Source of the DNA: an uncultured Anaerolineae bacterium
GTDB lineage: Bacteria > Chloroflexota > Anaerolineae > Anaerolineales > Villigracilaceae
Direction of reading: 5' to 3'
Assembly (NCBI GenBank): GCA_903908605.1
Contig: CAIVSQ010000130.1
Coordinates: forward strand, 1-33,924
DNA length: 33,924 nucleotides
The position numbers and the translations under genes are program-made. Below the pieces are notes generated by a model. That model made no database searches and was not told where the DNA came from. It was given only the letters and a program-made list of their open reading frames with translations. Each line of letters begins with the position of its first letter. Positions within the stretch are counted from its first letter, which is position 1. Of this stretch, positions 1 to 8,120 are shown piece by piece.

Positions 1-342
1 AACATTGTAGCTCTGGTCCATATCACCCACATAAATAATACCGCAGCGATTTTCTTTTACCTGGATAGCTCCTTCACCATCGCTCATGGCCTTGGTAATA
101 TCACTCATCACCACATATACCTTCTTATTAGCCTGGTCAACGGCAACCCATTCCATTTTATTGAATTCTGCCGTTGCACCCTTGCTCAAGGCATAAGCTC
201 GGCTTTCAAGAAAAGGGGCCAATGGATCAGTCAGCGGGACAAGAGTAGCAGGCATTTTTGCCACGGCCACACTTACTATTGTGAGTGCTAAAATAGCCAC
301 AACACAAACACTTAGGATACTGTAGTACAGTTTGTTGCTCAT
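1..342 (-). CDS. PhoX-family (DUF839) secreted phosphatase, N-terminal part
   Basis: Partial gene that runs off the left edge; 114 codons are visible. The ATG at 342 follows a strong AGGAGGA ribosome site (347-353). Residues 6-30 form a hydrophobic Sec-type signal or anchor. The mature part has an EFNKMEW-V segment, a KVYVVMSD strand and an ENRCGIIYVGD strand, the pattern I associate with the PhoX/DUF839 beta-propeller phosphatases (calcium/iron phosphomonoesterases acting outside the cytoplasm). The catalytic residues lie beyond the window, so activity cannot be judged. An array of four 7-bp repeats with 11-bp period lies 69 bp upstream and looks like a Pho box, which agrees with a phosphate-starvation role. 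Family assignment rests on these short motifs only. Confidence 0.6.
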   Translation of the reverse strand, partial: MSNKLYYSILSVCVVAILALTIVSVAVAKMPATLVPLTDPLAPFLESRAYALSKGATAEFNKMEWVAVDQANKKVYVVMSDITKAMSDGEGAIQVKENRCGIIYVGDMDQSYNV

Positions 343-410
343 TTATTCCTCCTAAAAGAACTGGTTGATACGATACGTTGTGAATCTTACTATCTTCCAA
401 TTAATGAGCA

Positions 411-450
411 ATCAACACCGAGTTATCAACTAGTTATCGGCAAGTTAACA
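411..450 (-). promoter_or_regulatory. Pho-box-like array of four direct repeats
   Basis: Read on the minus strand, this holds TGTTAAC, CGATAAC, TGATAAC and TGTTGAT, each separated by exactly 4 bp (TTGC, TAGT, TCGG). A 7-bp repeat with 4-bp spacer is the architecture of PhoB/PhoP boxes (OmpR-type response regulators). It lies upstream of the PhoX-type gene and reads in the same direction. The regulator itself is not in the window. Confidence 0.55.
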
Positions 451-480
451 TATAAATCGATGATTACAATCGAGTGACCT

Positions 481-524
481 GAAAAAAAACCACATCCGCT
501 TCCGAAATCAGTAGCGGATGTGGT
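481..524 (-). terminator. Rho-independent terminator after sixA
   Basis: A perfect 12-bp inverted repeat (489-500 with 513-524; ACCACATCCGCT arms, 12-nt loop). On the minus strand it is followed by a run of eight T (from the A run at 482-489). It ends the sixA transcript about 117 bp past its stop and insulates the PhoX-type gene. Confidence 0.85.
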
Positions 525-640
525 GGAATACCACGATATTGTAAAATCCTTGATTGTATCAAAGCAGGAATTTGGGAACCATCCCAACTTCCACCCTTGC
601 CATGATTCAATCGAAATGTATAAAACGGACTTATCAACCC

Positions 641-1150
641 TTATTCACCCAGTGCCGCCAACTGCTTGGGCATCATCAGCCATTCCAGCGCAGCACGCCG
701 TTCGTGAGCCAGGTTATCGGCATATAAACAACACACCCCACCCTTCTTCAGGTTGATCGACAGGCTCGCATCCCCTACCACCAACAAACTGACCAGCAAG
801 GACAGGTTGGGCTCATGCCCAACCAGCGCAATGCTATCCGCACCGGAGTATTTTTCGTTGATCTCCCCCAGGATATCCGCCGGCAGCCCTTCAGGCACCA
901 GGGTTTCACTTTCGACCCATTGGTTCTTTTTTAGCTTGAATTCCTTGTGCAATATTTCCGCGGTTTCCTGGGCACGTACATAGGGGCTGGAGATGATCAA
1001 ATCCGGAAAAACATCCATTTCCCGTAATCCGCGCGCGATATTAACCATTTTTTCCGCACCCTTTTTGGTCAGCGGGCGTTGGCTGTCTTCCTCGTAGCCC
1101 GGTGCCCCCGGTTCAACAGCAATGGCATGACGAATAATATAAAGATGCAT
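641..1150 (-). CDS. sixA: Phosphohistidine phosphatase SixA
   Basis: A 169-residue single-domain histidine phosphatase. SixA enzymes remove phosphate from phosphohistidine in phosphorelay (HPt) or PTS-related proteins in the cytoplasm. The N-terminal RHA motif (R7, H8) supplies the nucleophilic histidine; SSPYVRAQETA (54-63) is the second phosphate-binding segment, and LVGHEPNLS carries the second catalytic histidine H112. Length and the short C-terminal helical tail match SixA rather than phosphoglycerate mutase. The ATG has a good GGAGG at 1155-1159. No phosphorelay gene is adjacent, so its partner is unknown. A clear terminator follows at 481-524. Confidence 0.85.
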   Translation of the reverse strand: MHLYIIRHAIAVEPGAPGYEEDSQRPLTKKGAEKMVNIARGLREMDVFPDLIISSPYVRAQETAEILHKEFKLKKNQWVESETLVPEGLPADILGEINEKYSGADSIALVGHEPNLSLLVSLLVVGDASLSINLKKGGVCCLYADNLAHERRAALEWLMMPKQLAALGE

Positions 1151-1456
1151 GGTACCTCCAGGTTGGTTAGTTAATGAAACGTGGCTTCTTTTTGGGGGTC
1201 AAAAAGCCAAATAAAACGCCACAAACAAGCAGTGAATAAAAATCGAAATGTTCTAATTTTTACCATGAAAGCGATGACTCTGACCAAAATTTTTTATTTG
1301 TTTACCAGATATTAACCTTGTCCCCCGGCTGCCAGGCTGAACGCATCCATGCCTGTCACCATCAGGGAAAACCGCTGGCTTTCGATAACACTGGGCTTGT
1401 TTTGTTATAATCAAATCATATTACCCTTGAGAACATCCTATCCAAAGGATACAACG
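1151..1456. other. Intergenic region between divergent sixA and small membrane gene
   Basis: No gene is seen. The segment holds the sixA ribosome site (1155-1159), an imperfect inverted repeat near 1183-1210 (GGCTTC...AAAAAGCC) of unknown role, AT-rich DNA at 1235-1315 and a plausible plus-strand -10 box TATAAT at 1406-1411 with only a weak -35 (TTCGAT, 1381-1386). Confidence 0.5.
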
Positions 1457-1726
1457 ATGCCCAAAAAATTTCTACTCTACCTGCTCGTTCCGCTAATCGG
1501 CTTCATTTTCGGCTTCATCGGCATGTTGATTGGCGCTCTGATCGGCGGTAATTACTTCACCGAATTTCAATTAATGGGACTGCGCGGCTACGAAGCCACC
1601 GGGCAGGTTGGCTTTATCCTGGGAGGTGCCGCTGGCCTGGCCCTCAGCTATCGCTGGCTGATGAGCCGGAAAACCCTCGAGCCCAAGGCAACCCAAAAAA
1701 CCAGGAAAAAAGGTTCCAAAAAATAA
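1457..1726 (+). CDS. Small two-TM membrane protein, unknown function
   Basis: An 89-residue hypothetical protein. I chose the ATG at 1457 (MPKKFLLYLL...) because AAAGGA sits 7-8 nt upstream and a TATAAT -10 box lies at 1406-1411; a longer reading from 1349 would begin upstream of that promoter. Residues 4-30 form a glycine-rich transmembrane helix (GFIFGFIG-type zipper), followed by a short loop, a second membrane segment around 49-63, and a very basic Lys/Arg tail (RKTLEPK...KKGSKK) likely to lie in the cytoplasm. I do not recognise a family. Transcription may run on towards the GH2 gene, but about 130 bp and an inverted repeat intervene. Confidence 0.6.
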   Translation: MPKKFLLYLLVPLIGFIFGFIGMLIGALIGGNYFTEFQLMGLRGYEATGQVGFILGGAAGLALSYRWLMSRKTLEPKATQKTRKKGSKK

Positions 1727-1793
1727 GTGCACGCATTAATCATCAACTCGCCTGGCAACCCAGCCAACCCAACAAGCCACTAAACAACAGTCA

Positions 1794-1819
1794 ACCCATG
1801 GAAAACTATAAACATGGGT
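1794..1819 (+). promoter_or_regulatory. Inverted repeat flanking a -10-like box, upstream of GH2 gene
   Basis: ACCCATG (1794-1800) and CATGGGT (1813-1819) form a perfect 7-bp inverted repeat. The 12-nt centre contains TATAAA (1807-1812), a good -10 hexamer; the -35 is weak. The arrangement would suit an operator for the GH2-GH3 pair. It could instead be a weak hairpin ending the upstream small gene. Confidence 0.35.
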
Positions 1820-1860
1820 GCTGTCTTTATTCTAATTCCCCATTGAAAGGTGCGGCTTTC

Positions 1861-4317
1861 ATGCATAAAATCTCTTTATCCGGTGCCTGGCAGTTCCGCC
1901 AGGCAGGTAGTTCCAACTGGCTGCCCGCCAGTGTGCCAGGCGGTGTCCACACAGATTTGCTGGCCCTCGCGTTGATTCCCGATCCCTTCGTCGCTGACAA
2001 TGAAAAACGGGTCGCCTGGGTAGCCCAGGCCGGCTGGCAGTACAGTCGTACCTTCACAGTCGACACCCGGCTGCTGCAGCACGAGCAGGTCTGGCTGGTC
2101 TGCGACGGGCTGGATACGCTTGCCTCGTTAAGCCTGAACGGCAGCAGCCTGGGCCAAACCGCCAACATGTTCAGGCAGTACCGCTGGGATGTCAAAGCCC
2201 TGCTCAAGCCCGGTGAAAACGAGCTGGTCATCCATTTCGATTCCGCCGTAGACTTCGCCACCAAAAATCAAGCCATCCGCCCCTTGGCCGGTGTTTCGCA
2301 AGCCATCCAGGGCGGCTCCTATCTGCGCAAGGCACCCTGTCATTTTGGTTGGGACTGGGGACCCCAGCTACCACCCACCGGCATCTGGAAAGATATCCGC
2401 CTGGAAGCCTTTGACAGCGCCCGCCTCGCGGATATCCACCTGCGCCAGACCCATACCGGCGGCAAGGTGCTCGTCTCCGCTGCCCTGCAGATCGAAGGCG
2501 ACCCCGTCGATCTCTCCGCCTCCATCCAGGTCACTGCCCCGGATGGAACCGTCCTCACCAGCCATCAGCAGTTGACCAACAGCCCAGTCCTTGCCCTCGA
2601 GATTGCCAATCCGCAGTTATGGTGGCCCAACGGCCTGGGCGACCAGCCGCTCTACCAGTTGCGTATCACCCTGCTCAAAGCCGGCCAACCCCTCGATGAA
2701 AAAGACTTCCAACTTGGTCTGCGCACCATCGAGGTACGCCAACAACCCGACCAGTGGGGCCGCTCCTTCACCTTCGTGGTCAATGGCCTGCCCATTTTTG
2801 CCAAAGGCGCAAATTGGATCCCGGCCGATTCCTTCCCCACCCGCCTCACATCGGCATCCATCGAAGGCCTGCTGCGCTCCGCCGCCCAGACCCATCAAAA
2901 CATGCTGCGCGTTTGGGGTGGCGGCTTCTATGAGGACGAGCGCTTCTACGATCTGTGCGATCGCTACGGTATCCTTGTCTGGCAGGATTTTATTTTTTCC
3001 TGCAGCATGTACCCTCTCTCCGACCCCGACTTTCTCGAAAACGTGCGCATCGAAGTACAAGAAAACGTCAGCCGACTGCGCCATCGTGCCAGCCTGGCCT
3101 TGTGGTGCGGCAATAACGAGATGGAACAGGGCTGGGTGGATTGGGGCTGGACAAGCCCCGAAACGCAAGATTTACGCCAGGCCTATGACCAATTCTTCCA
3201 CCACACCCTGGCAGCCTGGTGCTCCAGCGCCGACCCTGACCATCTCTACTGGCCCAGCTCACCCACATCCGAAACCCCATTCCAGACCCCCAACAGCCAA
3301 ACCCAGGGTGACGCCCACTACTGGGATGTCTGGCATGGTCGCAAACCCTTCACTGCCTATCGCAGCCAGTTCCCCCGTTTTATGAGCGAATTTGGCTTCC
3401 AGGCCTTGCCGCCGCTCGAGACCATCCGCTCCTTTGCCCAGGAAGCCGACTGGAACATGACTTCCTATATCATGGAACAGCACCAGAAAAACGCCAGCGG
3501 CAACTCCCTGATGGTCGGGCAAATGCTCGATACCTTCCGGCTGCCCAAGGATTTTGATTCAATGGTCTACCTCAGCATGCTGCTGCAGGCCGAGGGCATT
3601 CGCTACGGCGTGGAGCACTGGCGCCGGCACAGCGATCGGGTGGCTGGCACGCTCTACTGGCAGCTCAACGACTGCTGGCCGGTGGCCTCCTGGTCCAGCC
3701 TGGATTATTTCGGACGCTGGAAAGCCCTGCATTACGCCGCGCGGCGCTTCTACGCCCCGCTGATGCTCTCCATTGAAGACGCCCCTCCGCGCCAATCGGT
3801 CTATCTCAGCAGCGATCTGCGTGAAGCGTGGAGTGGCGAATTGCGCTGGTCATTGACCAACCTGGCTGGCGAAATACTCACCTCCGGTCAAATGCCGGCC
3901 GAAGTGGCCCCCTCCTCGGTGACTCACCTCGAGGACCTGGATTTCTCCTCCCATCTCAATGACGATAGCATCCGTGAGCTGCTCTTCATAGCCGAACTCT
4001 GGCAGGGTGAAGAACGCCTGTCGCTTCAAACCGCCTTCTTTGTACCCACCAAGCACCTGCAACTGATCGACCCGGGCATCGAGTATTACCTCTCCAGTGA
4101 GAATGAACACCTGGTGATTGAGCTGCAAGCCAGCTCGCTGGCCCGTCTGGTGGAATGCAGCCTGGCAGGCGCTGATGTTATCTTTAGCGACAACTACTTC
4201 GATCTCCCCGCCGGCAGAATCATCAAAATCAGCACGGAGCTGCCCGCCCATTGGACTCTTGAAAAAGTAGCCCAAGCCCTGCGCATCCGTTCGATATATA
4301 ATACATATACCCAATAA
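1861..4317 (+). CDS. GH2 beta-mannosidase
   Basis: An 818-residue cytoplasmic exo-glycosidase predicted to release mannose from the non-reducing end of beta-mannosides. The start at 1861 (MHKISLSG) is preferred over 1798: it has GAAAGG upstream and begins directly with the sugar-binding domain. The N-terminal jelly-roll contains VPGGVHTDLL and IPDPF, signatures of the mannosidase branch of GH2. An Ig-like domain follows, then the TIM barrel. The acid/base is E420 in the GNNE motif, and the nucleophile is E510 in the MSEFGF motif. C-terminal Ig-like domains complete the usual length. No signal peptide is present. The GH3 gene begins 19 bp downstream, so the two form an operon. Exo-glucosaminidase is a less likely alternative. 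Confidence 0.9.
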   Translation: MHKISLSGAWQFRQAGSSNWLPASVPGGVHTDLLALALIPDPFVADNEKRVAWVAQAGWQYSRTFTVDTRLLQHEQVWLVCDGLDTLASLSLNGSSLGQTANMFRQYRWDVKALLKPGENELVIHFDSAVDFATKNQAIRPLAGVSQAIQGGSYLRKAPCHFGWDWGPQLPPTGIWKDIRLEAFDSARLADIHLRQTHTGGKVLVSAALQIEGDPVDLSASIQVTAPDGTVLTSHQQLTNSPVLALEIANPQLWWPNGLGDQPLYQLRITLLKAGQPLDEKDFQLGLRTIEVRQQPDQWGRSFTFVVNGLPIFAKGANWIPADSFPTRLTSASIEGLLRSAAQTHQNMLRVWGGGFYEDERFYDLCDRYGILVWQDFIFSCSMYPLSDPDFLENVRIEVQENVSRLRHRASLALWCGNNEMEQGWVDWGWTSPETQDLRQAYDQFFHHTLAAWCSSADPDHLYWPSSPTSETPFQTPNSQTQGDAHYWDVWHGRKPFTAYRSQFPRFMSEFGFQALPPLETIRSFAQEADWNMTSYIMEQHQKNASGNSLMVGQMLDTFRLPKDFDSMVYLSMLLQAEGIRYGVEHWRRHSDRVAGTLYWQLNDCWPVASWSSLDYFGRWKALHYAARRFYAPLMLSIEDAPPRQSVYLSSDLREAWSGELRWSLTNLAGEILTSGQMPAEVAPSSVTHLEDLDFSSHLNDDSIRELLFIAELWQGEERLSLQTAFFVPTKHLQLIDPGIEYYLSSENEHLVIELQASSLARLVECSLAGADVIFSDNYFDLPAGRIIKISTELPAHWTLEKVAQALRIRSIYNTYTQ

Positions 4318-4336
4318 AAATTAAAAGGAACAGTTC

Positions 4337-6640
4337 ATGAACCAGGATATAAAATCTTTAATTGCCCAAATGACACTGGAAGAAAAAGCCGCGCTTTGCA
4401 CTGGCGCCAGTTCGTGGACCACCACCCCGGTCGAACGTCTTGGCATTCCCGAATTGACCTGTTCGGATGGCCCGCATGGTGTACGCCGCCAGGCCAATGT
4501 GCACGAAATGGGTGCCAAAAGCCTGCCCGCCACCTGCTTCCCAACCGCCTCGTGCGTAGCTGCCTCCTGGGATCGCGACCTGGTCTCCCAGATGGGTGTA
4601 GCCCTGGCAGAAGAATGTATCGCCCTCAATGTGGATATGCTGCTAGGCCCGGGCGTCAACATGAAGCGTTCCCCCCTGGGCGGGCGCAACTTTGAATATT
4701 TCTCCGAAGACCCCTACATGGCCGGCGAAATGGCCGCAAATTTCATTAATGGCATCCAGGGCAAGGGCGTGGGCACCTCACTCAAACACTTTGCCGCCAA
4801 CAACCAGGAATTTCAACGCTTCAGCATCAGCGCCGAAGTCGACGAACGCACCCTGCGCGAAATTTACCTGCCCGCCTTCGAAAAAGCCGTCAAACAGGCC
4901 CAGCCCTGGTCGGTCATGTGCTCTTACAACAAGCTCAACGGCACCTTCGCCTCACAGCATAAAACCCTGCTGACCGACATCCTCAAGGACGAATGGGGCT
5001 TCGAAGGGCTGGTCGTCTCGGACTGGGGCGCGGTGCGCGACCGTGTCGCCGCACTGCAAGCCGGGCTCGATTGGGAAATGCCCGGGCCGCAAGACCGGCG
5101 CGTCAAGGCGGTCGTCGAAGCCGTCCGCACCGGCAAACTGGACGAAGCCATCCTGGACGAATCCGTCCGGCGCATCCTGCGCATCGTCTTCAAATCCCAG
5201 CAGACCCCCAAAAAGGGCAGTTTTGATGTCGATGGTCACCACGCCTTGGCCCATAAAATCGCCACCGAAAGCATGGTGCTGCTCAAAAACAACGGCATCC
5301 TGCCCCTGCAGGGAAAGCATCACATCGCGGTCATCGGTCATGCCGCCGAAGAAGCCCACTTTCAGGGTGGCGGCAGCTCGCACATCAACCCCACCCACGT
5401 AGCCGTGCCTTTCAAGGAACTCCAAAACCAGGCCGGCGATGCCGAGCTGGGCTACGCCGAAGGCTACCCGGCCGATAACTCCTTCCGCCCCGAAATGATC
5501 GACCAGGCCGTGCAGATCGCGCGCTCATCCGATGTGGCCATCCTCTACATCGCCCTGCCCACCTTTAAAGAATCCGAAGGCTACGACCGCAAAGATCTCG
5601 ACCTGACCAACCAGCAGGTCGCCCTGATCAAGGCCGTCAGCGCTGTGCAGCCCAACTGCGTGGTGGTACTCAACAACGGCTCGCCCGTGGTGATGAGCAA
5701 CTGGATCGATGGCGTGGCAGCCGTGCTGGAAGCCTATATGATGGGCCAGGCCGGCGGCGCAGCCATCGCCGACATCCTCTTCGGCAAAGTCAACCCGAGT
5801 GGCAAGCTAACCGAAACCTTCCCCAACCAGCTCAACGACACCCCCGCCTTTTTGAACTGGCCCGGCAACTGTGGCGTGGTGCGCCACGGCGAACGACTGT
5901 ACATCGGCTACCGCTACTATGACACCCGCCAGGTGCCCGTGCTCTTCCCGTTTGGTTACGGCCTAAGCTACACCACCTTTAGCTACAGCAACGCCAGCCT
6001 ATCCGCCACCAGCTTCCTCGATACCGATGGCCTGACCGTCAGCGTGAATGTGACCAACACCGGCAAGCTGGCCGGCAAGGAAATCGTGCAGGTCTATGTC
6101 CACGACCAGTTCTCCTCACTGGACCGCCCTGCCAAGGAACTGAAAGGCTTTGCCAAGGTCGATCTGCAGCCCGGTGAAACCAAAACAGTCAGCATCCCAC
6201 TCGACTTTAGAGCCTTTGCCTTTTACCACCCCGAACACCGCCAATGGATCACCGAGGATGGCGGGTTCGACATCCTGGTGGGCGCATCCTCCCAGGATAT
6301 CCGCGCCAGCCTGAACGTCACCCTCAAATCCAGCCTCAACCTGCCCTGCATCCTGGATAACGAATCCACCCTGGCCGAATGGATGGCTGACTCGCGCGGC
6401 AAGATCGTTGTCGGTCCAATTTATAACCTGATCGAAACCGAAGCCCGCAAGCTCTTCGGTGGACAAGACCGCTACGGTGAAAATAAGAGTGACGGAGACG
6501 CCCTCGGCATGGGCGACATCATGGATATGATGAAGGACATGCCGCTCGTCAGCGTACTCATGTTCCAGGCGGGTGCCCTGCCCATGCCGCCCGAAGACAT
6601 GGTCGCCGGCCTGTTGGCACAGGCTCACAGCCTGGGTTAA
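4337..6640 (+). CDS. GH3 beta-glucosidase (with extra C-terminal tail)
   Basis: A 767-residue cytoplasmic glycosidase. GH3 enzymes split terminal beta-glucose (or xylose) from oligosaccharides with retention. AAAGGA at 4324-4329 precedes the ATG. The TIM-barrel domain carries MTLEEKAAL, SDGPHGVR and the nucleophile D229 in VVSDWG; the alpha/beta sandwich domain starts near residue 310. A fibronectin-III-like domain sits around 575-660 (VNVTNTGKLAGKEIVQVYV). About 110 further residues follow it, a tail that occurs in some clostridial and Thermotoga-type beta-glucosidases. No signal peptide is seen, so it should act on imported oligosaccharides. It is co-transcribed with the upstream GH2 and ends at a strong terminator. 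Exact sugar specificity cannot be read from sequence. Confidence 0.9.
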   Translation: MNQDIKSLIAQMTLEEKAALCTGASSWTTTPVERLGIPELTCSDGPHGVRRQANVHEMGAKSLPATCFPTASCVAASWDRDLVSQMGVALAEECIALNVDMLLGPGVNMKRSPLGGRNFEYFSEDPYMAGEMAANFINGIQGKGVGTSLKHFAANNQEFQRFSISAEVDERTLREIYLPAFEKAVKQAQPWSVMCSYNKLNGTFASQHKTLLTDILKDEWGFEGLVVSDWGAVRDRVAALQAGLDWEMPGPQDRRVKAVVEAVRTGKLDEAILDESVRRILRIVFKSQQTPKKGSFDVDGHHALAHKIATESMVLLKNNGILPLQGKHHIAVIGHAAEEAHFQGGGSSHINPTHVAVPFKELQNQAGDAELGYAEGYPADNSFRPEMIDQAVQIARSSDVAILYIALPTFKESEGYDRKDLDLTNQQVALIKAVSAVQPNCVVVLNNGSPVVMSNWIDGVAAVLEAYMMGQAGGAAIADILFGKVNPSGKLTETFPNQLNDTPAFLNWPGNCGVVRHGERLYIGYRYYDTRQVPVLFPFGYGLSYTTFSYSNASLSATSFLDTDGLTVSVNVTNTGKLAGKEIVQVYVHDQFSSLDRPAKELKGFAKVDLQPGETKTVSIPLDFRAFAFYHPEHRQWITEDGGFDILVGASSQDIRASLNVTLKSSLNLPCILDNESTLAEWMADSRGKIVVGPIYNLIETEARKLFGGQDRYGENKSDGDALGMGDIMDMMKDMPLVSVLMFQAGALPMPPEDMVAGLLAQAHSLG

Positions 6641-6652
6641 GCCCCACAACAA

Positions 6653-6696
6653 AAAACAAAGGAGCCGCAGATCACACCCCGCGGCTCCTTTGTTTT
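6653..6696. terminator. Bidirectional terminator between converging GH3 and GH4 genes
   Basis: Perfect 16-bp arms (6653-6668 and 6681-6696, core CAAAGGAGCCGC) around a 12-nt loop. T-rich arm ends give a T run on both strands. It closes the GH2-GH3 operon (plus) and the GH16-PfkB-GH4 operon (minus). Confidence 0.9.
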
Positions 6697-6713
6697 CATC
6701 AGAATATCATTGG

Positions 6714-8093
6714 TTAATGCCACTCGCCCACATAGTCCTTGTGCGCCGCCAGGAATTCATCCACCAACCGGCTGGCCCGCGAATGAGAAAGCACCAGTGG
6801 GTGCGCCATCAACGCCTCCACCGCCAGCGCCTTGGATCGCTCGCGAATGGCCCGCACCGTCAGCCGCTCGTACAGCTTGATCGAACGCATCAGGTTGAGC
6901 GACGAGGCCGGCACCTCACCCACCGCCTGCGGCTGAATGCCATTGCCATCAATCCGGCAGGTGATTTCAACCACGTCATCATCCGCCATGCCCGCTATGG
7001 CACCCCGGTTGGGCATGTTGATGCCCGTGTAAAGCGGCTTGTTGTGCTCAATGGCCTCAATCAGCGCCAGCGCCACACCTGCATAACCCTCGCCAGCCTG
7101 CTCAGGAATATCGGCATCAAACAACTGCTGACGGTCAGCCTGCTCAATGCTGGTCCCGTTCTCATAGGCGTAATGCATATAGGTCGCGCCACGCCGTTTT
7201 TCGTATCCAAAGAAAGCCCGCAGCGCCCGCTCAGGGTTGCGCTTGACGTCAATTTCCTCAAGCTGCTCCATCAGGCGCGCGTTTAATTCAACAATCTCCT
7301 CGCCGCGGCTCTTGCCCTCCGCGCTGATGGCCTGCACTGCTTTTTCGGCATAATAGAAATAATACAGGTACTCGTTGCAGTGCATCCCAATCCGCCGCAC
7401 CAACTCAGGGGCAAACAGGGCCTGCGTTTCCGCCAGGAAGCGTTCATCCTGGATGGCCCTGGCCATCATTTCCTCGCCGTTCACCCAGGCCCGCCGGCAC
7501 CATGAGAGATGGTTCAAGCCGAACACCTCGGCGCGCACATCCTCAAACGGCACACCCGCCCACCACGAGATGGCACCCTGCCCGCCGTTGGCCCCATCGC
7601 AAATCCCAACCGTACGCTCAATCCCGGCCTCGTGCAGGGCCTGGGCGACCAACCCGGCCGGGTTGGTGAAATTAAACATCCAGGCCTCCGGGCTGACTTC
7701 GCGCAGCAGGCGCGCGTAATCCAGCAGGGCCGGGATGCTGCGCAGCGCCATCGAAAAACCGCCCGGGCCGGTGGTTTCCTGGCCCAGCACGCCGTTCCGC
7801 AGGGCAATGCGCTCATCGGTGGCGCGCCCCTGCTCAAAACCAACCCGGATGGTGGTCACCACATGCCGCGCCCCGGTCATGGCCGCGCGCGCATCGGTTG
7901 TGGTGGTAATTTTGAAAGGATCACCCGCCCGGCGGACCACTTCACGGCACATCTCACCGAAGATTTCCAGCTTCCGCGCGTCAATATCCATCAGGCACAA
8001 CTCGGTCACCCCCACGCGCTGATGCCAGCGCAGCAGCGACATCACAAACAGCGGCGAACGTACACCGCCGCCACCGATCAAGGTTAATTTCAT
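6714..8093 (-). CDS. GH4 NAD/metal-dependent glycosidase (6-phospho-beta-glucosidase-like)
   Basis: A 459-residue enzyme of family GH4, which cleaves glycosides by an oxidation-elimination mechanism using NAD+ and a divalent metal. The N-terminal Rossmann motif is IGGGGVRSP (6-14). TTGPGGFSMALR (107-118) and NFTNPAG (141-147, N144) are the substrate and NAD-proximal loops; metal ligands are C165 in GICDG and H195 in GLNHLSW. The closest branch by motif is the 6-phospho-beta-glucosidase (CelF/LicH/BglT) type. No PTS gene that would make phosphorylated disaccharides is present, so the true substrate is open. The ATG at 8093 has GGAGA upstream (8101-8105). It follows the PfkB kinase by 27 bp in one operon. 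Confidence 0.85.
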   Translation of the reverse strand: MKLTLIGGGGVRSPLFVMSLLRWHQRVGVTELCLMDIDARKLEIFGEMCREVVRRAGDPFKITTTTDARAAMTGARHVVTTIRVGFEQGRATDERIALRNGVLGQETTGPGGFSMALRSIPALLDYARLLREVSPEAWMFNFTNPAGLVAQALHEAGIERTVGICDGANGGQGAISWWAGVPFEDVRAEVFGLNHLSWCRRAWVNGEEMMARAIQDERFLAETQALFAPELVRRIGMHCNEYLYYFYYAEKAVQAISAEGKSRGEEIVELNARLMEQLEEIDVKRNPERALRAFFGYEKRRGATYMHYAYENGTSIEQADRQQLFDADIPEQAGEGYAGVALALIEAIEHNKPLYTGINMPNRGAIAGMADDDVVEITCRIDGNGIQPQAVGEVPASSLNLMRSIKLYERLTVRAIRERSKALAVEALMAHPLVLSHSRASRLVDEFLAAHKDYVGEWH

Positions 8094-8120
8094 CGCATCG
8101 TCTCCAATAAATGGTTTGTT

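Noticed and set aside
520-756. A 78-codon plus-strand ORF overlapping the end of sixA
   Set aside because: It starts inside the terminator stem and overlaps the real sixA coding region in antisense.
2591-3385. A 264-codon plus-strand ORF inside the GH2 gene
   Set aside because: Out-of-frame shadow with Pro/Ser/Ala/Arg-rich composition typical of frame-shifted high-GC coding DNA; the GH2 frame holds all catalytic motifs.
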